A DNA stretch of 64,000 nucleotides. It comes from Areca catechu. Lineage: Eukaryota > Streptophyta > Magnoliopsida > Arecales > Arecaceae. Location: assembly GCA_021397845.1 (NCBI GenBank), contig CM038040.1, positions 48,565,088-48,629,087 of the forward strand, given 5' to 3'. Within the stretch, counting starts at the first letter, position 1. Each line of letters begins with the position of its first letter. The translations under genes were made by a program, and so were the position numbers. Positions 34,678-46,290 of this stretch are shown here, one piece after another. The notes under the pieces were generated by a model. That model saw only the letters and a list, made by a program, of their open reading frames with translations. It searched no databases and had not been told where the DNA came from.

Positions 34678-34689
34678 TAGTATCGGAAC
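34678..34689 (+). promoter_or_regulatory. Degenerate primer-binding site
   Basis: TAGTATCGGAAC matches the tRNA-iMet complement TGGTATCAGAGC at 9 of 12 positions, 4 nt after the 5' LTR end. Confidence 0.55.
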
Positions 34690-35366
34690 ACAGCTTAGTT
34701 TAGGTTTGGCTTATTTGCATTGCATTTAAAAAAAAAAAATTTCTACATATTTCAGCACTTTGCATATCCTGCGCACCCTTTACTATTTTAGAAAGTCTCA
34801 TTCATAGAAAATTCTAACAATTATAAAACTTACTTCATGACAAAATAGACTCATTGCCGAACAATTCTACAAATGCAGATTCCTTAAACTACTTCAGAAT
34901 TCATGCTAGATTTAGAGTTAAACTCTCAGCCTCTATTATGAAATTCTGCAACCTGAAATTTTGAGCAACCTCTGTTTAAACCTAAACTTTCATTTCTAGG
35001 AGAGTCAAAAAATTATAAAATTAGTATTTCTAGAAACTAGACTCAAATTACAAACTTTCTACGTATGCAAATTTGAGAAACTGCTTTATTATTCATGCCA
35101 GTTTGATCAGGAACTTCAGATAGTGTGCGCAAAAACTATAATCTATAGATTGCACAGCGCATGTTCTTTTGATAATTCCTATTGATAAAAATATTAAAAA
35201 ATCATAAAAATTCTAGATATGAAAACTAGACTTACAAAGGAAGAAACTTGTGCATGAAAATCTTAGAATTGAATTTTAGATTGGTACCAAAATATTGGGA
35301 AAATCTAGTTATCGCATTCTAAAAATTCAATGAGAGCTTGATTGTGAACCTTGTAGTGACCCTTGC

Positions 35367-35712
35367 ATGACCACCAGTCTAGAAGTAAAATATCATTCTG
35401 AATCTTTGCAATCAAATGATAAGATGGATCCTAACCAAATAGCTACATCCCTTCAAGTCCTTATTAAGAAAATTGATAATCTAACTAGCATTTGTTAAGA
35501 GCATAGATTAAGGATAGTAAATTTAGAAAATAGAGCCAGTAATGTCCTAATTAGACCTACCCCTTTTAGACCTATGACATAGTCAATTAAAAAGATAGAT
35601 TTCAAAATTTAATATTTTTTATGAAAGAAACTAGACCATACTTCCAATAAGTGCCCAACCATATTATTTATAAGAAAACCTAAAAATGAAAATCTTAAAA
35701 ATAATCTTGAGG
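35367..35712 (+). pseudogene. Chromovirus gag remnant
   Basis: ATG at 35367 opens MTTSLEVKYHSESL then DKMDPNQIATSLQVLIKKID, a Gag-like start, soon stopped. A second readable piece near 35630-35660 gives KKLDHTSNKCP, the second half of a CCHC knuckle whose first cysteines are mutated. The normal central Gag domain is missing, so gag is internally deleted. The frame continues in 40003-40429 across the nested CACTA. Confidence 0.6.
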
Positions 35713-36371
35713 AAGCATTACAATGAACAGGACTTTTAACGATGCTTAAATTGACCTTTACCGATGCTTTAAAGCGTCGGTAAAAACATCTTCAATGCTT
35801 GCAAAAGCGTTGCAATGCGAAGAGTGGAGATGGTTTTTCCTGACGCTTTTCGAAAGCGTTGCAATAGCGTCGGGCATTTTTTCGACGCTTTAAAGCGTCG
35901 GTAATTACAGTTATTGCGACACTTTAAAGCATCGTATATAATATTATTGTCGACGCTTTTAAAAAGTATCGAAAATATATTATTTTCGATGTTTTAAAGC
36001 GTCGTTAAAAATGTAATTACCGATGCTTTAAAACATCGATAATAACGATAATTTTCGATGCTTTTTGAAAGCGTCAGTAATTATCGACGGAATAAAGTTA
36101 TTCCCGACGCTTTAAAGCATCGGGAATTTCATTTTTCAAAAAAAAAATTATTATTTTAAAATTTAAAATCTATATAATTTTTTTAACCTGTACATAAATA
36201 AGATATATTTCAATTTCATTCCAGGCATTCATCATATATCCAAACATAAATCAAAATATAAATCCAAAAATATAATACATTACAATTTAATATTAGTTTG
36301 TTACACATGTCTATTTAACAAAATTAAAAATACATGAAAATACATAGAGTGAAATAATAAAAAAGTTGAGG

Positions 36372-38049
36372 TCAATGATTTGCAGGAGGTAGATCGTCAT
36401 CCGGTCCATGTGGATCTGATCCTCCAAAAGCCTATAAAAAAATATTTAAAATATTTAACTTACGAAACTATTAATGATACGAGAATTATATAAATTATTG
36501 ATTTAACATAAAAATATATATTTAAAATCATATATATATGTACCTGATGTGGAACAAACATCTGTATGATAGATGTAAGCTGCTCAATGTGCTGTCTCAT
36601 GCTATCCATCGTTGCTCTATCGGCATCAGCTCTTGTCGTATCTCCTCTACCTCAGCACGGCTCTATCGAATCTCCTCAGCACAGCTCCGTCGCATATCCT
36701 CTCTCTCCTCCTCGAGTCTGCGAACTCGTGCATCCTGAGCACTATCTACAGCCTGACGTGTATGTGTACTGACCGTAGTTAACTAAGTGGGAGTGACTCC
36801 AACTCCATATCCCCTCACTCGACCGTAGCGCTCCGGGCCCATCAACTCTGTAAATACCTCGACCTCGACGCGACTACTCTGCGTAGATGCTGTAGAATCA
36901 TCAACACGCTCAGCAATAAGAGCTGTAGCTCTTTCCTATATAAATTTAGACAAATTAGTAGGGTTTTAAAGATTAACAAATTACAATTTAAATCGTTAGA
37001 TGAATTAAATGTTAATAACTTATATATATATCCCTCGACTCATCTCTGACAAAAGTGTCGTCACGATGAGTATGAGTCATCCGATAAAACTCTACATGAC
37101 CGGGTTCCCTCCCATGCTCATCGGCATACAAGAAATATTATAATCTTAAGCAAATAACTCAAACTATTTTAAAAATTATTTAAGTATCAAGATATATATG
37201 TAACGCGATACATCGTCCGCGATACATATGTAACGCGATACATCGTCCGCGATACATATGTATCGCGATACATCGTCCGCGATACATATGTATCGCGATA
37301 CATCGTCCGCGATACATATATATCGCGATACATCGTCCGCGATACATATATGTATCGCGATACATCGTCCGTGATAATATATGTATCGCGATACATCGTC
37401 CGTGATCAATATATGTATCGCGATACATCGTCCGCGATAAATATATGTATCGCGATACATCGTCCGTGATCAATATATGTATCGCGATACATCGTCCGCG
37501 ATAAATATATGTATCGCGATACATCGTCCGCGATACATATATGTATCGTGATACATCGTCCGCGATACATATATGTATCGCGATACATCATCCGCGATAT
37601 ATATGTATCGCGATACATCATCCGCGATACATATATATGTCCCGCGATACATATGCATGTACCGCGATACATATATATGTCCCGTGATACATATACATGT
37701 ACCGCGATATATATACATGTACCGCGATACATATACATGAACCGTTATAAGAAATAACTTATCCTAGCACCTCTAAATCCTAGTATTTAGGTACCTTGAT
37801 GTTGTTATCAAGTGATCTGTTGCAAGACTAGGACACAATTTTGAAATATTCCTGTAAGGACTTAACAAGAACTACTTAATCTATATCACAAAAAATTAAG
37901 GGAAAAGTTTAAGAAACTTACGAACTCCTGCTTGACTCGCGCGTAACTCTTTGATCCTGATGTGTGGGGAATAGACTGAGATGCTCGGGCAGCTCTACCA
38001 ATATCAGAATATGTCTGCAAAATCAAAAAGAGAACTCATAACAATAGTA

Positions 38050-38091
<42 letters not shown>

Positions 38092-38292
38092 CCATATTCT
38101 TTAATAAACTTGCTTCAAATAAATTAGAAGATACCTATCCCCTGTCAGAAAACCAGTAGTGAACCAACTCCACCCACTAATGCGGGGGTACATCAGGAGG
38201 ACAGGTACCAACTACCTGCTCCTCTGTCATACCCGGCAACTTGTACTTCGTCTTCAACTGGGCTTTATATTCTTTCCAAAGCTACCTCTAAC
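36372..38292 (-). pseudogene. CACTA Transposase_24-like (Ptta/En/Spm) protein, multi-exon, broken
   Basis: Minus-strand exons in order: about 38136-38292 (WKEYKAQLKTKYKLPGMTEE..., WVELVHYWFS with one stop); 37922-38014 (TYSDIGRAARASQ, SGSKSYARVKQEF, with AG acceptor and GTAAG donor); about 37027-37128 (EHGREPGHVEFYRMTHTHRD); 36544-36935 (ELMGPERYGRVRGYG, then a heptad-rich segment); and 36372-36431 (GGSDPHGPDDDLPPANH, stop). This resembles plant CACTA-associated DNA-binding proteins that act on the subterminal repeats. Defects: stops in exons one and four, the third exon's acceptor reads AT instead of AG, and its donor reads AT instead of GT. The copy at 62610-63345 keeps both of those splice sites. 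The minisatellite lies in the intron between 37128 and 37922. Confidence 0.7.
37197..37742. repeat. 30-33-bp minisatellite with a TATCGCGATA palindrome
   Basis: About 17-18 units of ATGTATCGCGATACATCGTCCGCGAT type. Early units are 30 bp; later ones lengthen to about 32-33 bp and drift to ATGTCCCGCGATACATAT. It lies in an intron of the CACTA gene. Only one to two units remain at 63427-63470 in the related copy. Overlapping tyrosine/arginine/isoleucine-rich frames on both strands are artefacts. Confidence 0.95.
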
Positions 38293-39152
38293 TAAAAGAA
38301 ATGTCTAAGTAGATATCATGCATATTCTCTTGAGATTCAGTTAATGAACTATTAGCAAAATACCATTGTTATGTAGGGGATAGAAAAGAGAGTAAAAATA
38401 ATAATATAAAAAAGTAAAAAAAAATGAAGTAAGATTAATGAGTATATGTAATAATAATAATAATAATTGACCATACAAAATTGGACTCGATCTAATTAAT
38501 CTACGCCAAATAGACTTGATTAAATTTGACAAAAAATTGTCAAAGAAGAAGGTCTCAGTCTTTGAAAATTAGAGTGAACATAAATCCATTCTAAAAGTAA
38601 ACCTAGCCTACTTCTTACGAAGTGACTGGCTGGATATGCATTTTAAAACCATACTCAATTTTAGATTGTGCTTGGTTAACAAGTGGACATGTTCTTATCA
38701 ACTTTATGACCAAGATTTAATTTAAATGAATTGTATTTTGATTATATGTATTGATCCATTGTAGTGGATGCATTTGTAAATGGATTTGATTATCATACCA
38801 TGCATTTTCGAAGTGTATAATATAAGTATAATCCTTGCAAAGCTAAATATTCATATAGTGATTTTAATTCTTGCTTTAAAATATGTGCAAAGCTACTTCA
38901 ATACATACACCGTGTAGAATCTTTAATCACTCTCTCTTGAAATCATGATTTATATGATTTTGATACAATTTTATCACAGTTGTGCATGAAAAGCTTATTA
39001 GTTCTTGGTCCTGATAATTTTAAACAATACATTTCTAGTTGAACAAACTTGGTAAAAGAAACTATTTGAAGCTTTTGCTTGGTATCAATAATTATAACTT
39101 CAATTCTTAGGATGCCCTAGGATGTCCAAAAGAAAGAGTATGGAAGGCCCCA

Positions 39153-39201
39153 TCTTAAACCCTAAACCCTAAAATCTAAATAATAAACCCTAAACCCTAA
39201 A
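39153..39201. repeat. Interstitial telomere-type repeats
   Basis: AAACCCTAAACCCTAAA occurs twice, separated by ATCTAAATAAT; CCCTAAA is the plant telomere unit. It lies inside the CACTA element, right of its gene. Confidence 0.8.
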
Positions 39202-39374
39202 CATATAAAATTAAAAATCTTCTAATATTACAGTGAAAAACATATAAAAAACATAAATCACAAAGAAAAAAGCATAAAAATTAAAAACATATAAAATTAA
39301 AAATTTTCTAATATTACAGTGATTCACGGATGGAGGAAGAGTATAAATTACCTTAATTAGCCAGAGACGACAGT

Positions 39375-39650
39375 GATTCACGGAGGAAATGGAGAAGCCC
39401 AGAGATGGGAAGCTCGGATTTGACCGGAGAAGCCCGGAGATGACCGGAGAAACCTGGAGACGAGGGGCCCGAAGATGAATGGAGAAGCCCGGAGCTGACT
39501 GGAGAAGTCTGGAGACGAGAAGCTAACCCGGAGATGACGGAGAAACCAGGAGATCGATGAGAAGCCCGAAGATGAATGGAGAAGCCCGGAGATGACCGGA
39601 GACGACCGGAGAAATGCGGAGATGACCGGAGAAGCACGGAGACGACGATC
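39375..39650. repeat. GGAGAAGCCCGGAGATGACC minisatellite
   Basis: Around 12 diverged units of about 20 bp. The serine-rich minus-strand frame across it is an artefact. Confidence 0.8.
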
Positions 39651-40002
39651 GGTGGTGCGAACGAAGGAGATGAATCGAGGAGGAAGAGGAGGGAGGTGGC
39701 GCGCGGTGCGAGCGAACGAAACGAGGGCTAGGGCTTGGGGGGGGAAGTAATCGGAAATTTTCGATGCTTTAAAGCATCGTTATATCCATTTTTTCCCAAC
39801 GCAAAAAGAAAGCGTCGGCAAACCAAGTATTTTTCCGGCGGTTTTGAGAAGCGTCGGTAAATTTCGAATTCCGACGCTTAAAAGTGTCGGATATTTTTTT
39901 CTGACGCTTTTTAAAAGCGTCGGCACGCTCAGGGAGTTAACGACACTAAGGAAAAGCGTCGGCAAAAATCCGTTGTTATTTCTTATAATTACTGTAGTGA
40001 AG

Positions 40003-40429
40003 AAATATATATAGCGAATCTAGAATTAGTGAATATCTATGATAGCCATAAAAAAGAAGTTTATATAGCAGATCCTAAATTAGCAAACATCTATGATAGC
40101 TATAAACCTATATAGATTAACATTATACTTGAGGAACAACTAGAAGTAGAAGAAGATAAAAGTATATTGAACCAATCTAACGAGACTAAAGATGAGAACA
40201 ACACTATTATTTTTTATAACCTTGATAATCAAGATGAAAATATATGCATGGAACACATCAATAGTAATAGTTATAGTGATACCATTTCTCCTGATAATAT
40301 TTCACATTTAGATTTAGTATCTGTAGACCACTCAAAATTCTATAATATGGCCAGGCTAAGTACTCCATCTATTTCTCTTGAGCATAGAAGTCTATTAACC
40401 ATGTCTATCCTAAAGAATTCTATGCTATA
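40003..40429 (+). pseudogene. Chromovirus polyprotein continuation after gag
   Basis: Directly after the CACTA duplication the frame reads EIYIANLELVNIYDSHKKEV..., in phase with NLEE before the insertion. It contains an internal near-duplicate (ELVNIYDSHKK / KLANIYDSYKP), one stop, then an acidic and asparagine-rich stretch ending at 40429. It is the spacer normally found between the Gag knuckle and protease; I see no DTG/DSG protease motif. Confidence 0.5.
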
Positions 40430-40825
40430 GTATATGTCCTAAAGTTCTAAAGGCATTATCTACTTCCACAATAATTGATCCTGTACTTAGATCATGAGAC
40501 CTTTAGATTTATTAATTCACAAAAAAATTTAAGTTCAAAACCTGGAAAGTAGATTGAATTTCTTTAGGTTTACACCTTTATCCTATGGTACAAAGTAGAT
40601 GTAGATACTAAAGCTGATGTATACCTTATAAGTAAGTTATGGGCTTTAAAAAAATATGAAGAATGCCCATACTCAAAAATAATAAAATAAAATAATAATA
40701 ATAATAATAATAATATCCATGCATGTTAGGATATCTGAATCAGTCGAATCATTTGCACAGCATGTAAGATATCTATATAAAAAAATTATTAATAAAATTA
40801 ATGTCAGCAATCAAATCTATAAATA

Positions 40826-41366
40826 ATTAGTTGATTTGCACAGACGAGCATATGATCATGTAGTAGGGGATTATGTTATGATATGGATTATACTAGCGCA
40901 GTTTCCTTCTAAAACCATTAAGAAACTACATGCCCGAAGAGCAAGTCCATTTAAGATCTTAAAGAAACTGAGATCAAATGCATATATTATGATCTACCAT
41001 CTGATTATAGCATTAGCACTGCATTTAATGTATCAGATCTAATAAAATATAAAAAACCAATATCAATACCTAGTGATCTTTTGAGCCTAACTCCTTTAAT
41101 GAGAGTGATCCCCCCCACCGAGTATCCACATCCAAGAGTTTCTCAAAGATATGATTGGATTGAGAAGATTCTAGATAAGCAGGTTATTTCTACCAGGAAT
41201 CATGGATATCAGAGATATCTGGTGAGATGGTAAGGCTGCCCTAAGTCTGAGGATACATGGATTACCCGAGAAGAACTGCAATGGATTGATTCTGATATTC
41301 TTGAGCATTACCAGAGCAATTTGGAGCCTAGCTCGATGGAGTTGAGTTCTCCCCATCCTAGAGGAT
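40826..41366 (+). pseudogene. Integrase C-terminus with chromodomain
   Basis: VGDYVMI, then FPSKTIKKLHARRASPFKI (40870-40960), is the integrase C-terminal fold. After a frameshift, YPHPRVSQRYDWIEKI leads into the chromodomain: GYQRYLVRW, a stop where lysine is expected (41231-41233), GCPKSEDTWI and a final helix to LEHYQSNLEP (41320). Chromodomains of these elements target histone marks. The upstream catalytic core is missing. The 3' LTR starts 47 nt after the readable end. Confidence 0.75.
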
Positions 41367-41851
41367 TGATGAGGACATCACCCAGCATAGATTCTAATAC
41401 ACATATTTGAGCAGACATTTATATTTTTATTTTATTTGGATATATTGGGATTGGATATATTATTTTTATTTTCATTATTCTTGTATCCAGATCATGCATG
41501 GATCTCAGAGCATGAATACTGAATTAATATGGAGTCTGTTTTTAGATTAGGCCAGTTTTTCAGTTTGACCTAAGTCTTAGTATTTTAGTTTATCTGGTCT
41601 CCAATCTATTAAAGAGTCTTATAGTTTTAGTCTCTAATTCATGGAGGACCAAGGTCTATTTAAAGGAGTTCCATGTATCAGTTGAGGTATCGATAAATAT
41701 TAAATAAAGGAATTTTATTTCCCGACTCCCTTCTTCTTCCCTCTTCTTCTTCTCTTCTCCTTCTTCTTCTCCTCTTCTTCCCCTCCTCTTCCTCTTCTTC
41801 TCTATTACTTATTCCTCCTGTCAATATGCTAAATCAAATTACCAAACTCAA

Positions 41852-43081
41852 TGTTGTCACCAGGATCGTCGTGGCCCGTAGCTGCTGATGGCGTCGAAGG
41901 ATGCCCCTCCGCCTCCTCTGGATGCCTCCTGTGCCTTGGGACCTGCAAGAAACAGCATCAGTGACCCGGGCCGGGGATTCCAGCGAGGTTGCTCCGACGG
42001 TCAAGTCAGTGACGATCCAGGGAAACAGATCCTCTTGGTTGAGCCCCTCGGGATAAGCTCCATGCTAGGAGGAGGGAGTGTAGTGTGAATGGAAGTAAGA
42101 ACAAGCTGGGAGAGGTAATGGTCGAGGTGGAAGAGTCCTCCTGTGTGGCCCTTCTCCCTTTTTTCTCTCGTCCATTCCCGTGGCTTTTTTGCTTTGCTTG
42201 CTTACTTTTGGCTTACTCTGGCTGGGTTTTTACTCTGGCTTGCCTCGGGATCTCCCCGTGTTGTCAGACGTGTGTGACGAGGTATCATGCCGTGGATGGG
42301 ACGCCTCTCCTATCAAATGGCCGGGGAAGCTTCCATGCGCTCTGACATTCCCTTTGCTTGCCCCGTTCTGGGAAGCCTGGCAGGACCTCGATCGATGGGC
42401 TGCCACCCTCGGGACTCGAGCTCTCTGGCTGGGTCCTTTCCCTGGCGGTACTACAACTTGGTGGAGAGTATGGCACCTTGATGTGAGTTTTCTTCCCTTC
42501 TGGTATGAGTGACGACTGTGGGCATTAATTGCGGCATGGCGGGTGCTACTGTATGACCCTCGAGAGGCCCGCCATCATCCTTGGGGGGGAGGCGCCACTT
42601 CGTTGGTGGTTGGTGCCTCTACCTGAGCTAGGGATCGAGCTGGAGAGGTGGGGCCCAACTCCGAGGGGCTTCACCTCGAGGCAGCTCAGCTGGGCGGAGG
42701 AGGGCTGAGATCGACTCCGGACCATCTGAACTCACTTCGAGCGAGCTTGACTTGACGGAGGTGGGCGGGGCGTAGCCCAGCGCAGGGGATCTGACCTCGG
42801 AGGGGCTCCTCGTGGCGGAGGAGACTTGAGCTCGATTCCTGACCATGGGGCCCGATCCTAAGGGGCTCGCCTTGGGTGGGGACTTATGCTCGGCTCTGGC
42901 CTTGGTGTCCCGACCCGGCGGGGATGACATGGCAGAGGACGGAGCTCGACTTCAGCAATCGACCCTATTGTTCTGGGGGAGCTCAGCCAGGCAAAGGGGC
43001 TCATGTTGAAAATCTAGCATGGCATCTGATGGGGACTCCACATCAATTTGCCCACCCCACATCAGTGATCCAGCCACATCA
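41852..43081 (-). repeat. 3' LTR of the Tat element
   Basis: 1230 bp, partner of 50829-52056. The large reading frames at 41888-42512 and 42628-42930 are LTR shadows. Confidence 0.88.
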
Positions 43082-43093
43082 TTTGCCCCCCAT
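43082..43093 (-). promoter_or_regulatory. Polypurine tract of the Tat element
   Basis: The minus strand reads AATGGGGGGCAAA directly before the 3' LTR start. Confidence 0.8.
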
Positions 43094-43619
43094 TCTCGAG
43101 GCCCGTTGGCACGTGGCGCTCAGGGCGAAGGGAGTAATTATGGTGCTGACATGGAAAGGCGAAGAGATCTGGTATAATAATGATCGATATCGGCAGTCCT
43201 TCATGTGGCGATCCTTCGAGCCTATGCGGGGGTGCCACGCGGCCACGTCTGAGGAGCAGTTATGGCAGGCATGAAAGTCAGAGCGGCCGCAGTCGGATTG
43301 AGGCACTGTCCCCGTCAATCAGCGACACGTGGCGAGCATCTCTTGGGGGAGCCATAATGGTACGACCGGGCGTAGGTTGCTTCAAAAAGAAAGGTGAATT
43401 TTCCAGGACTTACCTTCTTTCAAATCTTTCACGCCCGATACCATATAGAGGTTCCCCTTTCCTTCTTCTCCGGCCATTTTCGTCCTCCCGGATTCTTAGC
43501 AGGTCAGTTCCTTCTTCTTCTTTTTTTTTTTTGTTGTGTGAATACTTTCTCCCCTCTCCTCCTCTTCTCTCTTTTTTCTTTTAGTGCGGGGAGGTTGGAG
43601 AGGGGAGCTCATCTTGTAT

Positions 43620-45110
43620 GGGCTCGAGTCTCACAATCTTAGAGTCGGGCTCAAGGATATGTTGGCCGGAGAGCTGGGCTCCGGGTCTTGAATGCCTTGG
43701 AGTTGAGCTCGAGGCTTTGATGCCGGAGAACAGTGGCTCCGGGTTCATTGTCTTGGAGCTGGGCTCGAAGACATGCTGGCTAGAGAGCTGGGCTCCGGAT
43801 CTTGGTCGCCTGAGGACAAGGCTCGGGTGTTGTCGTCTGGGAGCTAGTCTTGAAGATGTGCTGGCCGGAGAGCTGGGCTCTGGGTCTTGGTCACCTGAGG
43901 ACAAGGCTCAGGAGTTATCATCTTAGAGCTGGTCTCGAAGACATGCTGACCGGAGAGCTGGGCTCCGGGTCTTGGTCGCCTGAGGACAAGGCTCAGGAGT
44001 TGTCGTCTTGGAGCTGGGCTTGAGGATGTGTTGGCCGGAGAGCTGGGCTCCGGGTCTTGGTCGCCTGAGGACAAGGCTCAGGAGTTGTCATCCGGGAGCT
44101 GGACTCGAAGACGTGTTGGATGGAGAGCTGGGCTCCGGGTGTTGGTCGCCTGAGGACAAGGCTCAGGAGTTGTCATCTTGGAGCTAGGCTCGAAGACATG
44201 CTTGCCAGAGAGCTGGGCTCCGGGTCTTGGTCGCCTGAGGACAAGGCTTAGGAGTTATCATCTTGGAGCTGGGCTCGAAGACGTGCTGGCTGGAGAGCTG
44301 GGCTCCGGGTCTTGGTCACCTGAGGATAAGGCTCAAGAGTTGTCGTCTTGGAGCTGGGCTCGAAGATGTGCTGGCCGGAGAGCTGGGCTCCGGGTCTTGG
44401 TCGCTTGAGGACAAGGCTCAGGACTTGTTGTCTTGGAGCTATGCTCGAAGACGTGCTGGCCGGAGAGCTGGGCTCCGGGTCTTGTTCGCCTGAGGACAAG
44501 GCTTAGGAGTTGTCATCTTGGAGCTGGGCTCGAAGACATGCTGGCTAGAGAGCTGGGCTCCGGGTCTTGGTCGCCTGAGGACGAGGCTCAGGAGTTGTCA
44601 TCTTGGAGCTGGGCTCGAGGACATGCTGGCCGGATAGTTGGTCTCCGGGTCTTGGTCGCCTGAGGACAAGGCTCAGGAGTTGTCGTCTTGGAGCTAGGCT
44701 CGAGGATGTGCTGGCCGAAGAGCTGGGCTCTGGGTCTTGGATGCCTTGGAGCTGGGCTCGGGGCTTGTTGCCAGAGAATGGTGGCTCCGAGCTTGTGTGC
44801 CTAAGAATAGTGGCTCAAGGCTTGCCATCTTGGAGCTGGGCTTGGAGACGTGGATGCCTGAGGGCTTATCAGGTCATGGTGCCGGAGGACTTTTCTCCGG
44901 GCTTGAGTACCTGAGAACAGTGGCTCAGGGCTTAAGTGCCTTGGAGCTAGGCTCGAGGCTTTGGTGCCGGAGAACAGTGGCTCCGGGCTTGAGTGCCTGA
45001 GAACAGTGGCTCAGGGCTTTTTCTTCCAGAGAGCTGGGTCTCGAACTGCTTGGTGCCTTGGAGCTAGGCTCGAGGCAGGCCTCTCGGAGAGCTGGGCCCG
45101 GATAGCAACA
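43620..45110. repeat. 85-bp tandem array in the Tat 3' untranslated region
   Basis: The unit starts TCTTGGAGCTGGGCTCGAAG, then ACATGCTGGCCGGAGAGC, TGGGCTCCGGGTCTTGG, TCGCCTGAGGACAAGGCTC. Starts at 43751, 43836, 43921, 44006 and on to 44686 give exactly 85-bp steps, twelve units. Shorter, more diverged relatives of the same words flank both sides (43620-43750 and 44747-45110). It lies between integrase and 3' LTR. The row of equal 76-codon frames is produced by the repeat. I see nothing notable in 43094-43619. Confidence 0.92.
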
Positions 45111-45177
45111 TTCTTGCAAGGCAAGTAACCTGTTGTGCGAAGGAAAGTCCTTATTTTTAATGGAGGAAAAACTTACA

Positions 45178-46290
45178 CTACTGATAGTATCTCGTCAAAT
45201 TACAAGCATTCCATGTTCGGGAGAACCTGGCGCCATCCAGGTCCTTGAGATAGTAGGCCCCGTGTGAGAGGGCCTTGGCAACTTTATAAGGGCCTTCCCT
45301 GTTTGGCGAGAGCTTGCCGCACTCCGGGGTTGGACGCTTTAGCCCGGTGCAGTACCAGGTCACCAGGTCAGAAAGTCTTCAGCTTCAGCCGCGCGTTGTA
45401 ATATCGAGCAACTCGTTGCCGATATGCCGCCATCCGAAGCCAGGCTTTGTCTCTTGTTTCTTCTAGGAGGTCTAAATTGAGCAGGAGGTGCACCAAATTC
45501 TGCACCTCATAGTACTGCTGCACCTGCAGTGTGGGCACGCCGAGCTCGATCGGGATTACTGCCTTAGTCCCGAAGACAAGGTTGAATGGTGTTTCACCCG
45601 TTGCCATCCTGGGCATTGTGTGGTAGGCCCATAGGATGCTTGGAAGCTCGTCTACCCATTTGCCCTTGGCTTGGTCCAACCTGGTGCGAGTCCTTGAAGG
45701 ATGGTTCGATTAGTCACCTCGGCTTCCCCATTTGTCTGGGGGTGAGTTACCGAGGTGAACCGGTGTTGGATGCCGTGATTGGCATAGAACCCTTCGAACT
45801 CCCGGTTGTCGAACTGTCATCCGTTATCGGTGATGATGCAATTGGGGAGTCCGAAGCGGCAGATGACAGACTTCTAGAAGAATTGTCGCACATTGGCTTC
45901 TGTTATTCGAGCCAGCAGCTTCGCTTCGATCCACTTGGTGAAGTAGTCAATCGCCACTAGCAGGAACTTTCGTTGCCCTGGCATGGTGGAAAATGGTCCC
46001 AGGATGTCCATCCCCCATTGTGCGAAGGGCCAAAGGGATGACAGTTAGGAGATCGGTGCCGCTGGCAGGCGCTGTATGTAGGAATGGCGTTGGCATTTTT
46101 CACACTTCTTGACGAAGTCGACAGCGTCTTCCCTCATCGTCTCCTAGAAGTATCCCTGGCGAAGAGCCTTGTACGCCAGAGTCCTCCCCCATATATGGAT
46201 CCCACAGAGGCCCTCGTGTATCTCCCGGAGCACGAAGGCCGCCTCCGTGGGCCTGAGACACTTCAGGAGTGGGTAGGAGTAAGATCGGCG
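45178..46290 (-). pseudogene. Tat element integrase
   Basis: Minus-strand reading shows the zinc-binding part (REIHEGLCGIH...CEKCQRHSY), the core with the first aspartate in WGMDILGPF (about 46000), ITDNG for the second (about 45830) and the glutamate in TNGEAEVT (45730). Then LPSILWAYHTMPRMATGETP (45590-45650) and a C-terminal part with GPYKVAKAL and LDGARFSRTWNACNL ending near 45178. It would insert the DNA copy. Stops after GYF, PIS, QFF and others, plus a frameshift near 45685, kill it. No chromodomain follows. Confidence 0.88.

Larger units (their letters stand above)
35716..39999 (-). mobile_element. Non-autonomous CACTA element
   Basis: The right end, read on the minus strand, is CACTACAGTAATTATAAG. 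The left end CATTACAATG is a mutated version. Both are flanked by AAG (35713-35715 and 40000-40002), a 3-bp duplication as expected. Subterminal regions (35716-36130 and 39755-39999) are packed with both orientations of CGATGCTTTAAAGCGTCGG. Inside is one gene for a Transposase_24-like protein on the minus strand (36372-38292), a 30-bp minisatellite, telomere-like repeats and a 20-bp GC-rich repeat. No tnp2-type transposase is visible, so it depends on a partner. Removing it restores the chromovirus frame. Confidence 0.88.

Noticed and set aside
37176..37757. Repeat array considered as a CRISPR-like array or a repeat-protein gene
   Set aside because: Units are directly tandem without unique spacers, and open frames exist on both strands because the unit length is mostly a multiple of three.
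42085..42930. Frames of 86-110 codons on both strands
   Set aside because: Inside the Tat LTR; recur at 51061-51836 with different stops.
43618..44914. Row of equal 76-codon plus-strand frames
   Set aside because: Generated by the 85-bp repeat; they shift frame from unit to unit and lie antisense to the retrotransposon.
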